Source of the DNA: Sulfitobacter marinus
Lineage (GTDB): Bacteria > Pseudomonadota > Alphaproteobacteria > Rhodobacterales > Rhodobacteraceae
Length of the DNA stretch: 64,000 bases
Assembly: GCF_900116285.1 (NCBI RefSeq)
Contig: NZ_FPAJ01000002.1
Location: forward strand, 62,001 to 126,000
Direction of reading: 5' to 3'
Shown: positions 47,373 to 56,699 of the stretch, in pieces
How the letters are laid out: each line of letters starts with the position of its first letter
How positions within the stretch are numbered: position 1 is the first letter of the stretch
Notes under the pieces: model-generated
Told to the model about the DNA's origin: nothing
What the model saw: only the letters and a program-made list of their open reading frames with translations
The model's database searches: none
Translations under genes and position numbers: made by a program

Positions 47373-48301
47373 AGTGCAGCCAGAATGGCACGTGCCTGGG
47401 CGCTGTCGGAATCCATCTGTGTGATCAGCGTATCAAGCCCGTCAAACTTTTCCTCGCCGCGCAGATGCTCAATCAAGGCGACGGATACATGCTTGCCATA
47501 TAAATCGCCCGTGAAATCAAAAATGAACGTCTCAAGATTTGCTTTGTTCTCGCCGAACATCGGACGCACCCCAAGGCTGGCGACACCGTGATAACGCCCG
47601 GCCTGCGGCCCTTCGAGCACATCTACCAACACCGCATAGACCCCAAAGGCAGGCGGGTGCAGCCCGTCGATTGACATGTTTGCCGTGGGATAGCCTAATT
47701 CGCGCCCCCGCTTCTCACCGTGCAAGATCGGGCCCTCAACGCGGTGCCAATGTCCCAGCATGGCAGCGGCCTCACGGGGCTTGCCTGCCGACAATGCAGC
47801 GCGGATCGCGGTTGATGATACCGTGCTTTCGCCCTTGGCCATCAACGGGGCTATGGTCACGCCAAACCCCATCTCGGTCCCGAAATCACGCAGCATCTCG
47901 GCGGTGCCTGCACGTTTCTTGCCAAAGCAAAAATCTGCGCCAACCACCACATGGCGCAAACCCAATCCATCGACCAAAACATCCTTAGCAAAGCCGCGGG
48001 GGCTTAGCGCCGACAAGGCGGCATCGAATTGCAATTCGTACAGCTTTTTCACCCCAATCTTTTCCAGTTGATGCGCCCGCGCTTCGGCACCCATCAGGCG
48101 AAACGGCGGGGCAGAGGCGGCAAAAAACTCGCGGGGGTGCGGCTCAAACGTGACAACGCCCAAGGGGGCATCGGGCAGGGCATTTCTGGCAAGGTCAATG
48201 ACGGACCGATGCCCCAGATGCACGCCATCAAAGTTCCCGATCGCCGCGGTGGCCCCGCGATCAGACGCGCTCACAAATTGATAATCTCGAATGATATCCA
48301 T
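47369..48301 (-). CDS. ribF: bifunctional riboflavin kinase / FAD synthetase
   Basis: Makes FMN and then FAD; 310 residues from the ATG at 48301 (upstream in-frame codons to 48415 are unconserved). The N-terminal adenylyltransferase domain has the HxGH motif in IGNFDGVHLGHRSVI (about residues 19-33) and RGFAKDVLVDGLGLRHVVVG with FCFGKKRAG. The C-terminal kinase domain has GRELGYPTANMSI and FIFDFTGDLYGKHVSV. Supplies flavin cofactors for the several flavoproteins of this window. Confidence 0.95.
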   Translation of the reverse strand: MDIIRDYQFVSASDRGATAAIGNFDGVHLGHRSVIDLARNALPDAPLGVVTFEPHPREFFAASAPPFRLMGAEARAHQLEKIGVKKLYELQFDAALSALSPRGFAKDVLVDGLGLRHVVVGADFCFGKKRAGTAEMLRDFGTEMGFGVTIAPLMAKGESTVSSTAIRAALSAGKPREAAAMLGHWHRVEGPILHGEKRGRELGYPTANMSIDGLHPPAFGVYAVLVDVLEGPQAGRYHGVASLGVRPMFGENKANLETFIFDFTGDLYGKHVSVALIEHLRGEEKFDGLDTLITQMDSDSAQARAILAAL

Positions 48302-48361
48302 GGCCAAGGTCGTAGCCCCGTCTGACCTGACTGACAAGCGGCGGCCCTGCTTCTCTGGCTC

Positions 48362-48400
48362 AAAAATATCCCGGGGGTGTGGGGGCTGGCCCCCACCCGG
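48362..48400 (-). terminator. GC-rich hairpin after the MaoC gene (Rhodobacteraceae-type intergenic element)
   Basis: TGGGGGC and GCCCCCA pair closely, extended by further G-C pairs, with the flank CCCGGGATATTTTTG on the minus strand. The element lies beyond the stop of the maoC-like gene (48443), in terminator orientation. The combination of a short GC-rich hairpin and CCCGGGATATTTTT is one I remember from many intergenic regions of this group; only one copy is present in the window. Confidence 0.6.
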
Positions 48401-48442
48401 TGCAGAATTAGTCAAACCACCGATATATGGTCGACACCGCGA

Positions 48443-48886
48443 TCAGTCGAATTTACGCGAGGGTGCCAGAACGGTTGCTTCGCCAACCAACACTTTCTTG
48501 CCCTCGACCGCGCAATGACAGTCCAGCTTGACCCGGCGTTTGGCGACATCAATGTCGATCACTTTGACTTCGGCATAGACCATGTCACCGGGGCGCACGG
48601 GGGCCAGAAACTTGAGCGACTGGCCCATGTAGACTGTGCCATGACCGGGCAGTTGTTCACCAATCACGGCCGAGATCAGGCCGGCGGTCAGCATTCCGTG
48701 GGCAATACGCCCCTCAAAAATCGTGTCTTGGGCATAGTCGTCATCCAGATGCACCGGGTTCCGGTCGGTAGAGATCTGCGCGAACATTTCGATGTCTTCG
48801 TCCGTCACCACCTTTTGCAGGTAGCGGGACATGCCCATTTCGATGTCTTCAATACAGATCGTTCCGCGCGGAAGGTTATCCAACAT
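48443..48886 (-). CDS. MaoC-like (R)-specific enoyl-CoA hydratase domain protein
   Basis: Hot-dog-fold protein of 147 residues. The hydratase-2 motif is STDRNPVHLDDDYAQDT...RIAHGM with catalytic Asp and His (about residues 40-63). MaoC/PhaJ proteins hydrate trans-2-enoyl-CoA to (R)-3-hydroxyacyl-CoA, which can link beta-oxidation to PHB (compare phaA/phaB at 19-21 kb). In this lineage some members act on mesaconyl-CoA or other acids, so the substrate is open. Confidence 0.88.
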   Translation of the reverse strand: MLDNLPRGTICIEDIEMGMSRYLQKVVTDEDIEMFAQISTDRNPVHLDDDYAQDTIFEGRIAHGMLTAGLISAVIGEQLPGHGTVYMGQSLKFLAPVRPGDMVYAEVKVIDIDVAKRRVKLDCHCAVEGKKVLVGEATVLAPSRKFD

Positions 48887-48977
48887 TCTACACCCTTCGG
48901 GTAATAAAGTGACGCGCCCATGGGCGTTTGAGACACTTAATTACTTTGCAGGCGCAGAAATGCAAGCAGAAAATGGC

Positions 48978-49850
48978 TCAGCGCAGGTGCCCGATCGTAT
49001 ATGTCGGCGATGACATTTCCTTTTCCAGATAGCGGTTCAATGCATCGGGATCGGGCTGGGTCGTGGTTTTCGTCTCTTGCGCAGCCAACCCGCCCGAGAT
49101 GAAAAGCGAATCGATATCTTCGCCCATCGCTCCTTTCACGTCGGTTTGGGCACCATCGCCGATGGCCAGAATATCCTTGTCGGAAATATCGCCTGCCACA
49201 GTAAACAGCCTGCGCCGCGCCAGATCATAGATGGGCGGGTGGGGTTTTCCGAAATACAGGCTCTCGCCGCCCATCTCGGTATACAACGCCGCGACCGCAC
49301 CGGCGCACCATTCGCGGACATCGCCCCGGTCCACGACAATGTCAGGGTTGGCGCAAAGCAGTTTCAGGCCTTTCTGTTTGGCCAGTAACAGCTGGGGGCG
49401 CAGCACGCTGGGGTCTTGCAGGGGGTCGAATGGCCCCGTGCAGACAATCCCTTCAGCGTCTTCAAGCGCGACTTTGTTAATTGTGACGGGGTTTTCCAGA
49501 ATGGCGATCGGGTCAAAGAAATGTTTGAAATTTGGCGGGCCAAGGTGCCAGATATTGTTGCCCACGGTGCCCCGGTACATTGCCGCCCGCGCAGAATCCC
49601 CCGAGGTGGCGATGTCATCCCACGCATCATGGGGAACACCGAACTCGGTCATTTGTTTTTCCACACTGGCGCGAGGCCGGGGGGAGTTTGTGACCAAAAT
49701 CACCTTGCCGCCGCCCTTGCGATAGGCCTGGAGCGCCGCCACAGCATCTGGCAGCGCCTTGACGCCGTCATGGACGCAGCCCCACAGATCCACAAAAAGC
49801 GCCTCGTACCGGTCCGAGATTTCAAAGAGATTGTTAATGATCTGGGTCAT
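48978..49850 (-). CDS. HAD-superfamily class IIA hydrolase (TIGR01459 type)
   Basis: Protein of 290 residues with motif I FVDLWGCVHDG (the first Asp is the nucleophile but the usual DxDG is DLWGCVHDG), motif II VILVTNSPR near residue 53, and motif III/IV KPHPPIY...AIGDGAQTDVKGA near residue 235. This is the layout of NagD-like phosphatases; the DLWG variant is what TIGR01459 proteins show. Substrate unknown. Confidence 0.88.
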   Translation of the reverse strand: MTQIINNLFEISDRYEALFVDLWGCVHDGVKALPDAVAALQAYRKGGGKVILVTNSPRPRASVEKQMTEFGVPHDAWDDIATSGDSARAAMYRGTVGNNIWHLGPPNFKHFFDPIAILENPVTINKVALEDAEGIVCTGPFDPLQDPSVLRPQLLLAKQKGLKLLCANPDIVVDRGDVREWCAGAVAALYTEMGGESLYFGKPHPPIYDLARRRLFTVAGDISDKDILAIGDGAQTDVKGAMGEDIDSLFISGGLAAQETKTTTQPDPDALNRYLEKEMSSPTYTIGHLR

Positions 49851-49933
49851 TGGGGCGTTCCGTTCTGCAATGCATTTTCACCGCAGAAAGCACACATACA
49901 AAGGTGGGGCAACAAGATGTGTGGAACTTGGGG

Positions 49934-50506
49934 CTAGAGTGTCGCCAGATTGTTGGCGATCTCGGCCGCAATGGCATGGGCGTCCACGCCGTCACGTTCC
50001 GCAGACACGCGCAACCCCAGCACGTCCGATTGATATCTGCGCGCCAAACTGCGCGGATCATGTGCCGCGCTAATGTCGCCAGCTGCTTGGGCTTGCGCGA
50101 AAAGCTGGGCGAACAGCTGTTCCATATTTTGCAAATGCTGGTCTGCCTCTTGGGCGAGAGGGTGACGATGCGCCTGAAGCTCAAGCAGGGTTTTGGACAG
50201 CATACAGGCCTTGGCGGGGGCTTTTTCGTTGCCGATTGCCATGGTTGGAAAACGTTTCAGAGCCTCAAGGGGGCCGTGTTCTGTGGCGAGTTGTTTCAGC
50301 CGCTCCGTCCCGTCTGCGGCATATTTATTCAGGGCCAGCGCGAACAGGGCATCCTTTGACCCGAACGCCGCGTAAAAGCTGCCTGGTTTCATTTTCAGTG
50401 ACGCTTCCAGGTCCTTAAGGGACGTGCCGGCCCAACCACGCTGCCAAAACAAATCGCGGGCGCGGTCGATTAACTCGTTGCGGTCGTAGTTTGGTTTGCG
50501 CGGCAT
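49934..50506 (-). CDS. TetR/AcrR-family transcriptional regulator
   Basis: Protein of 190 residues from the ATG at 50506; a longer reading to 50536 would start inside the operator region. The DNA-binding head is [47 protein letters not shown]. The rest is an all-helical ligand domain ending in a long LARRYQSDVLGLRVSAERDG segment, as in NemR/YxaF-type regulators of electrophile and quinone responses. It is divergent from the AhpD-like gene, with two near-identical operators between, so it is likely to repress both itself and that gene. Confidence 0.92.
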   Translation of the reverse strand: MPRKPNYDRNELIDRARDLFWQRGWAGTSLKDLEASLKMKPGSFYAAFGSKDALFALALNKYAADGTERLKQLATEHGPLEALKRFPTMAIGNEKAPAKACMLSKTLLELQAHRHPLAQEADQHLQNMEQLFAQLFAQAQAAGDISAAHDPRSLARRYQSDVLGLRVSAERDGVDAHAIAAEIANNLATL

Positions 50507-50520
50507 CACTTCACCTGATT

Positions 50521-50560
50521 TTGAATGATCACTCAATTATATACTTGAGTGATCGCTCAA
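50521..50560. promoter_or_regulatory. tandem 16-bp TetR-type operators
   Basis: O1 TTGAATGATCACTCAA (50521-50536) and O2 TTGAGTGATCGCTCAA (50545-50560) are near-perfect palindromes differing at two positions and centred 24 bp apart. The consensus TTGAnTGATCrCTCAA is typical of TetR/AcrR-family binding sites. They fill the gap between the tetR gene and the AhpD-like gene, so both promoters would be covered. Confidence 0.8.
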
Positions 50561-50607
50561 TAAAGCCTAAATGAACATACCCGACATAATTTAAAGGATT
50601 CCGACTG

Positions 50608-51174
50608 ATGACTTTCCCTTCTCACGATCTTGATTCCGCCCCCGAAGCGTCCAAACCGCTCTTGGAGAAATCGCAAAAAGCGTTCGGCCGTTTGCCGGGT
50701 CTGCACAAGATTCTGGCCGAAAGCCCCCAAGCCTATGAAGGGTATCAGGTGCTGCACAAGCTGTTCACCGAAACCGATTTCGATGCCGAGGAACTGACCG
50801 TTGTCTGGCAGGCGATCAACGTCGAGAATGAATGCCATTATTGTGTGCCCGCCCACACCGGCATCGCAAAAACGATGAAAGTGTCCGAGGAGATTTCCGA
50901 GGCGCTGCGCAATGAAACGCCACTGCCCACGCCCAAGCTTGAGGCGCTGCGCACGTTTACGGTTCAGATGTTCCGTGAACGTGGCAATGTGACGGATGCG
51001 CAGATGCAGGCATTTTTTGATGCCGGCTATGGCCACCGAGCGGTGCTGGACGTCATTCTGGGGATGGCGCAGAAAACCATGTCGAACTACGTCAACCACG
51101 TTGCGCAAACGCCCGTCGACGAGGTGTTTAAACCCCTCGCATGGACCCGTAGTGATACGCCTCTCAAGGTCTAA
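50608..51174 (+). CDS. carboxymuconolactone decarboxylase / AhpD-like peroxidase-family protein
   Basis: Protein of 188 residues with the AhpD motif ECHYCVPAHT (E-x2-C-x2-C-x3-H, Cys about residues 74 and 77... within NVENECHYCVPAHTGIA). The redox-active CxxC pair reduces peroxides or acts on thiols, as in AhpD and uncharacterised peroxidase-related enzymes. It stands alone downstream of the twin operators and is the likely target of the TetR regulator, probably induced by an electrophile or quinone. A strong terminator follows. Confidence 0.88.
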   Translation: MTFPSHDLDSAPEASKPLLEKSQKAFGRLPGLHKILAESPQAYEGYQVLHKLFTETDFDAEELTVVWQAINVENECHYCVPAHTGIAKTMKVSEEISEALRNETPLPTPKLEALRTFTVQMFRERGNVTDAQMQAFFDAGYGHRAVLDVILGMAQKTMSNYVNHVAQTPVDEVFKPLAWTRSDTPLKV

Positions 51175-51204
51175 TTGAAGCGACTTACCCGCATTCAGAT
51201 AAAC

Positions 51205-51235
51205 AAAAGGCCCCTTCGATCCGAAGGGGCCTTTT
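51205..51235. terminator. bidirectional terminator between AhpD-like and Mn-pyrophosphatase genes
   Basis: AAAAGGCCCCTTCG and CGAAGGGGCCTTTT, a perfect 14-bp stem around ATC with A/T tracts on both sides, serving two convergent genes. Confidence 0.95.
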
Positions 51236-51264
51236 GCATTTAGATCGTTAGAAGGTCTTTGATG

Positions 51265-52185
51265 TCAGACCTTGAGGTTCGGGATGATCTGCTTTTTGCG
51301 GCTCATGATGCCGGGCAGAACGACCGTGTCGCCGGTGACTGTCGCGCCAAAGCTTTTCTCGGCCACAGATTTTGTCAGATCGTTCGGGATCAACATTGTG
51401 GCTTCTTCGTTCAGGATATCGACCACGAACAACAGCACCTGATCGGCACTGTCTTGGGTCGCCACGCCGGGCATTGCCGCCATCAACGCATCCTTGCGGT
51501 CCAGTACTGTTGCGGGCGATGTGGTTTCCAGAACCGAAACGCGGAACTGCTTGCCGCCGACTTCGTATTCTTTGCTGTCCATGCGCAGCAATTCAGCCTC
51601 GGAAAACGACGAGACGTCGGATTTCGCGGCAAACATCTGTGCGGCGTATTCTGCAATGTCGATGCCCAGATCCTTGGCCAGCGCATGGGCGATTACAGTG
51701 TCTTCCTGCGTCGTGGTCGGGCTGCGGAATTCCAGCGTGTCGGACAGGATGCAGGTCAGCATCGCGCCTTTGATGTTTGTGGGCATCTGCGCGATATGAT
51801 CGCCGATCAATTTATACATGATCGTTGCGGTACAGGCGACCGGCTCCATCGTGATGCTGATCGGGCCTTTGGTCTCAAGTCCGCCCACCAGTTTGTGGTG
51901 GTCGATGATCGCCTTGATGTCCGCATCGTTGATGTTGTCTGGCAATTCGGCGGGGTTGTTGGTGTCAACGATCACGACGGGCTGGTCGGCTTCGACGCCC
52001 GAAATGATCTGTGGTTTTTCCAGCTTCCAGTGGTCCAGCATGAACAGCGCTTCGGTGTTCGGTTCGCCCAGTAGGGCAGGTGCGGCATCGACGCCTGCGA
52101 CCTCGTTTAGATACCACGCCCAGATGATCGGGCTGCCGGTGCTGTCGGTGTCGGGGGATTTATGGCCAAAAACGAGCGTTGTCAT
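51265..52185 (-). CDS. ppaC: manganese-dependent (family II) inorganic pyrophosphatase
   Basis: DHH-family phosphoesterase of 306 residues hydrolysing pyrophosphate. It shows VFGHKSPDTDSTGS (His and two Asp metal ligands, residues about 5-18), VIVDTNNPAELPD near residue 73, the DHH motif in AIIDHHKLVGG (about 94), and a C-terminal DHHA2 domain ending with the conserved PGIMSRKKQIIPNL. This is the Mn/Co-dependent class, distinct from the family I enzyme common in proteobacteria. The upstream gene mmcQ-like is on the same strand. Confidence 0.95.
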   Translation of the reverse strand: MTTLVFGHKSPDTDSTGSPIIWAWYLNEVAGVDAAPALLGEPNTEALFMLDHWKLEKPQIISGVEADQPVVIVDTNNPAELPDNINDADIKAIIDHHKLVGGLETKGPISITMEPVACTATIMYKLIGDHIAQMPTNIKGAMLTCILSDTLEFRSPTTTQEDTVIAHALAKDLGIDIAEYAAQMFAAKSDVSSFSEAELLRMDSKEYEVGGKQFRVSVLETTSPATVLDRKDALMAAMPGVATQDSADQVLLFVVDILNEEATMLIPNDLTKSVAEKSFGATVTGDTVVLPGIMSRKKQIIPNLKV

Positions 52186-52272
52186 ATGCGGTGTCCTGCA
52201 AAGGGGAGGGTTGGATTTTCGCGCCTTATAGGGCGGAGTGCGGCCTTTGTCACCATCTGGTGACGCGCGTGG

Positions 52273-52626
52273 CTACAACCCCAATTCGGCGCGCTTCTTT
52301 TTGGTGAGACCTTGGGCGACGATATCATACGACGCTTTGATGTGGTCACGCAGGCTGGCATCACTAAGCCCTTCGGGCGTGTAATACTGCAGCCATTTCA
52401 GGCCACGCGATGCAAGATAGGGCGCGGGCCGCATACCGGGGCTGTCGGACAGGATTTCAAACGCCATTTCACTGGCCTTGAAGCTTACCGTGGCACCACT
52501 ATTGCCCATGCCGACCACGGCGAACACTTTGCCGCCGATCTTGTAGACATCCGCATTGCCCCATTGCACGACATGAGTGCTGTGGGGCAGGGCGTTGCAA
52601 AACTGGTTCATTTCGTCGCGCGTCAC
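52273..52626 (-). CDS. MmcQ/YjbR-family protein
   Basis: Protein of 117 residues: RDEMNQFCNALPHSTHVVQWGNADVYKIGGKVFAVVG at the start, then a small beta-sheet, and SRGLKWLQYYTPEGLSDASLRDHIKASYDIVAQGLTKKKRAELGL at the C-terminus. The length and the two-layer layout fit the MmcQ/YjbR family with a CyaY-like fold, proposed to bind DNA. It precedes the pyrophosphatase gene by 87 bases. Function unknown. Confidence 0.88.
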   Translation of the reverse strand: MTRDEMNQFCNALPHSTHVVQWGNADVYKIGGKVFAVVGMGNSGATVSFKASEMAFEILSDSPGMRPAPYLASRGLKWLQYYTPEGLSDASLRDHIKASYDIVAQGLTKKKRAELGL

Positions 52627-52680
52627 GATATCAGCCTAGGGGGTTCTCAGCGCCAATGGAATACTGATAGCAATAACGTC

Positions 52681-53361
52681 ATGAGCACCCCGCGCGAAAC
52701 TGACCTCTATCCGCCCGTGAAGTCCTTTCTTGAGGATCAGGGCTATGTGGTGAAAGCCGAGGTTGGTGCCGCCGATGTAGTGGCGATCCGCGGGGAAGAA
52801 CCGCCCGTGGTGGTAGAGCTGAAGCTGGTGTTTTCGCTGGCGCTGTTTCATCAATGTGTTGAGCGGCTCAAGGTCAGCGACGATGTGTATCTGGCCGTCG
52901 CGCATAAACCCGGCAAGCCGTTCTACAAAGCGGTCAAGGCCAATACCGTGTTGGCGCGGCGATTGGGGCTTGGGCTGATGACAGTGCGGTTGTCGGATGG
53001 GCTGGTGTCGGTGCATTGCGATCCGGGGCCTTATGCACCGCGCAAGAATACCAAACGCAAGGCATCGTTGTTGCGGGAATTTGCGCGACGTCAGGGCGAT
53101 CCGAATGACGGCGGACAAACGCGCGTCGGGTTGATTACCGCATATCGCCAAGACGCGTTGAAGCTGGCGATATACTTGTTCGAGGTAGGTGCCAGCAAAG
53201 GGGCCGATGTGGCCCGCGAGACCGAGGTGAAGCGGGCGACCGTCATGATGCGCGACAATCACTACGGCTGGTTCGAAAAAGTCGAAAAAGGCATCTACGG
53301 TATATCACCCGAAGGGGCAGAGGCAGTTAAGACCAGCGGTCGCGTTCTGGGGTCCAGCTGA
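52681..53361 (+). CDS. DUF2161 family protein, nuclease-like N-terminus
   Basis: Protein of 226 residues from the ATG at 52681 (the frame is open further upstream but only through the reverse strand of the mmcQ-like gene). The N-terminal 100 residues show ETDLYPPVKSFLEDQGY, VGAADVVAI and PVVVELKLVFSLALFHQ, i.e. a Glu...Asp...Glu-x-Lys pattern of PD-(D/E)XK nucleases. The C-terminal 90 residues look like a winged helix (RETEVKRATVMMRDNHYGWFEKVEKGIYGISPEG). This combination matches DUF2161, whose role is unknown. A DNA repair or RNA-processing nuclease is conceivable, not shown. Confidence 0.82.
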   Translation: MSTPRETDLYPPVKSFLEDQGYVVKAEVGAADVVAIRGEEPPVVVELKLVFSLALFHQCVERLKVSDDVYLAVAHKPGKPFYKAVKANTVLARRLGLGLMTVRLSDGLVSVHCDPGPYAPRKNTKRKASLLREFARRQGDPNDGGQTRVGLITAYRQDALKLAIYLFEVGASKGADVARETEVKRATVMMRDNHYGWFEKVEKGIYGISPEGAEAVKTSGRVLGSS

Positions 53362-53408
53362 TATTTGCCGCCCAATCCGGTCTGTTACAATTTTTCACAA
53401 CACAATGG

Positions 53409-53437
53409 TTGACTAGGACAGGGGACATCCTTAGCTA
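53409..53437 (+). promoter_or_regulatory. candidate promoter of groESL
   Basis: TTGACT (53409-53414), 17-bp spacer, TAGCTA (53432-53437), directly before CIRCE. The -10 is weak. The region also shows GTTGA...CCTTA resemblance to RpoH-type promoters, so dual control by RpoH and HrcA is possible. Confidence 0.4.
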
Positions 53438-53444
53438 AACCTCA

Positions 53445-53471
53445 TTAGCACTCCAGGATACTGAGTGCTAA
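53445..53471. promoter_or_regulatory. CIRCE element (HrcA operator) of groESL
   Basis: TTAGCACTC-N9-GAGTGCTAA, a perfect match to the CIRCE consensus, located 66 bases before the groES start. HrcA repressor binding here is expected. Confidence 0.97.
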
Positions 53472-53537
53472 TGGCCGCTTCTCCGAACGGGGGAACGTGG
53501 CTTGGGAGAATAACTTTGAGCCTTAAGGAGCTGAAAG

Positions 53538-53825
53538 ATGGCATTAAAACCGCTTCACGACCGCGTGTTGGTGCGTCGCACCGAAAGCGAAGAAAAAACC
53601 AAGGGTGGCTTGATCATCCCTGATTCCGCAAAAGAAAAGCCTGCTGAAGGCGAAATCGTTGCTTGCGGCGAAGGCGCACGCAAAGACAGCGGTGAACTGA
53701 TCGAGATGGCTGTAAAAGCCGGTGACAAAGTTCTGTTCGGAAAATGGTCCGGTACCGAAGTCACGCTCGACGGTGAAGAGCTTCTGATGATGAAAGAAAG
53801 CGACATCATGGGGATCCTGTCCTGA
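53538..53825 (+). CDS. groES: co-chaperonin GroES
   Basis: Ten-kDa lid of the GroEL cage, 95 residues, complete. [35 protein letters not shown] carries the mobile loop (GGLIIPDSA). The core ends [15 protein letters not shown]. Preceded by the CIRCE element and by AAGGAG at 53525. Followed by groEL 74 bases downstream in one operon. Confidence 0.98.
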   Translation: MALKPLHDRVLVRRTESEEKTKGGLIIPDSAKEKPAEGEIVACGEGARKDSGELIEMAVKAGDKVLFGKWSGTEVTLDGEELLMMKESDIMGILS

Positions 53826-53869
53826 TTCCAGGGCAGACGGGTCATTTCTGACCCTTCACATGACGCTGA

Positions 53870-55552
<1,683 letters not shown>

Positions 55553-55592
55553 ATCACGCCGTAGAGTTTACGAACTCTTCGCTGACAGAATT

Positions 55593-55620
55593 AAGGGGCG
55601 CATCGTTTGATCCGCCCCTT
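55593..55620 (+). terminator. rho-independent-like terminator after groEL
   Basis: AAGGGGCG and CGCCCCTT, 8-bp stem with a 12-base loop, 40 bases after the stop. A smaller hairpin AGAGTT-TACG-AACTCT (55563-55578) precedes it. Confidence 0.75.
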
Positions 55621-55782
55621 ATCATATGTGTAGAGGGCCCACGATTAACCCCGACCGCAGTATGTTTCTGTATAGACGATGCCTTTGCATAAATCTAAGG
55701 GGGCGGTTTAATAGTTTCGGATGTCGCCTACGCGGACGAAGCTGCCGTCCAAGGACTGTGTGCGAATGGCCGCAATGAGGGT

Positions 55783-55825
55783 TTGACCATTTTGCTCTCA
55801 AGGCCTTAGCTTGCTGTTGCGCAAC
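55783..55825 (+). promoter_or_regulatory. candidate lysE-like gene promoter with GTTGCGCAAC palindrome
   Basis: TTGACC (55783-55788), 17-bp spacer, TTAGCT (55806-55811); the expected start near 55818 falls inside the perfect palindrome GTTGCGCAAC (55816-55825), 12 bases before the ATG. The palindrome would be an ideal repressor or activator site. No regulator gene is adjacent. Confidence 0.45.
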
Positions 55826-55837
55826 TGAAGGAATGCG

Positions 55838-56470
55838 ATGATGGCGATGGAAACGTATTTGATCTATCTGGCAGCGGTTGCGGTTTTCTTCGCAACACCG
55901 CCGGACACCAGTCAGCTTCTCATCATTTCGAACAGCGTCAGACATGGGCTGAAGCGGAGCGCCTACACCATTGCCGGAGACCTGACTGCCAACAGCTTGC
56001 AAATGACCGGTGCAGCTTTCGGTCTTGCTGCAATCATCGCGACGTCAGCGAACGCGTTCATTTGGATCAAATGGCTCGGGGTGGCCTATTTGGTATGGAT
56101 TGGCGTTCAGCTTATTCTCTCAAAAGATCAAACAGATGACGTCGCCGCCGCTGAATCTGGCCAATCGTTTCGGTTGTTTCGTCAGGGCTTTGTGACGTCG
56201 ATGGCAAACCCTTTTGCTGTCGTTTTTTTCGGAGCGCTCTTTCCTCAGTTCATCGACCCGACATTGCCTGTGCTGCCCCAGCTTCTGATCTTAGGTGTCA
56301 CTTACCTTGTCGTAGACGGAGCAATTTTGCTGGTCTGGGGCTGGCTTGGAGTCCGAGCGGCAACGGCACTAAGGCGGTTTTCCTTCGGCTTGGTGAACAA
56401 GATTTGCGGCACGCTTATGATCGGCGCAGCTGCGTTGCTCGCAAGCAAAGACTTTCAGCCTCAGCGTTAG
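55838..56470 (+). CDS. LysE/RhtB-family amino acid exporter
   Basis: Protein of 210 residues with about six membrane helices. The family signature is seen in FFATPPDTSQLLIISNSVRHGLKRSAYTIAGDLTANSLQM (PxPdxxxiis-type N-terminus) and in FRLFRQGFVTSMANPFAVVFFGALFPQFI near residue 115. Exports amino acids or homoserine-lactone-like metabolites. GAAGGA lies 5 bases before the start. Base composition is somewhat lower in G+C than the flanking genes by eye, so a later acquisition is possible. Confidence 0.88.
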   Translation: MMAMETYLIYLAAVAVFFATPPDTSQLLIISNSVRHGLKRSAYTIAGDLTANSLQMTGAAFGLAAIIATSANAFIWIKWLGVAYLVWIGVQLILSKDQTDDVAAAESGQSFRLFRQGFVTSMANPFAVVFFGALFPQFIDPTLPVLPQLLILGVTYLVVDGAILLVWGWLGVRAATALRRFSFGLVNKICGTLMIGAAALLASKDFQPQR

Positions 56471-56539
56471 TAACTGGAACGCATTGCTGACATTCGTGCG
56501 TTGTGCAGCATCCGGTAAAATGGGCTCAAACCGGACATT

Positions 56540-56699
56540 CGCCCTTGTGATGATCGCTCCCGATTTGGTCACGATCGTTAACACCTCTGGGAAGGAGCTT
56601 GATCTTGTGATGCGCATCTTTTTCGTTGGCGCGTCCCGCGCGGCTGGCCTAAGCAGACATCATGCGTATTTTCCTTTTGACCGCCCTTGTGATGATCGC
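56540..56699. repeat. 18-base direct repeat before and inside the DMT-transporter gene
   Basis: The 18-mer CGCCCTTGTGATGATCGC occurs at 56540-56557 and again at 56682-56699, 142 bases apart; the 9-mer CTTGTGATG also occurs at 56603-56611. The first copies lie in the 191-base gap between the lysE-like and eamA-like genes. Chance or a partial duplication of the gene's 5' end are both possible. Confidence 0.4.
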
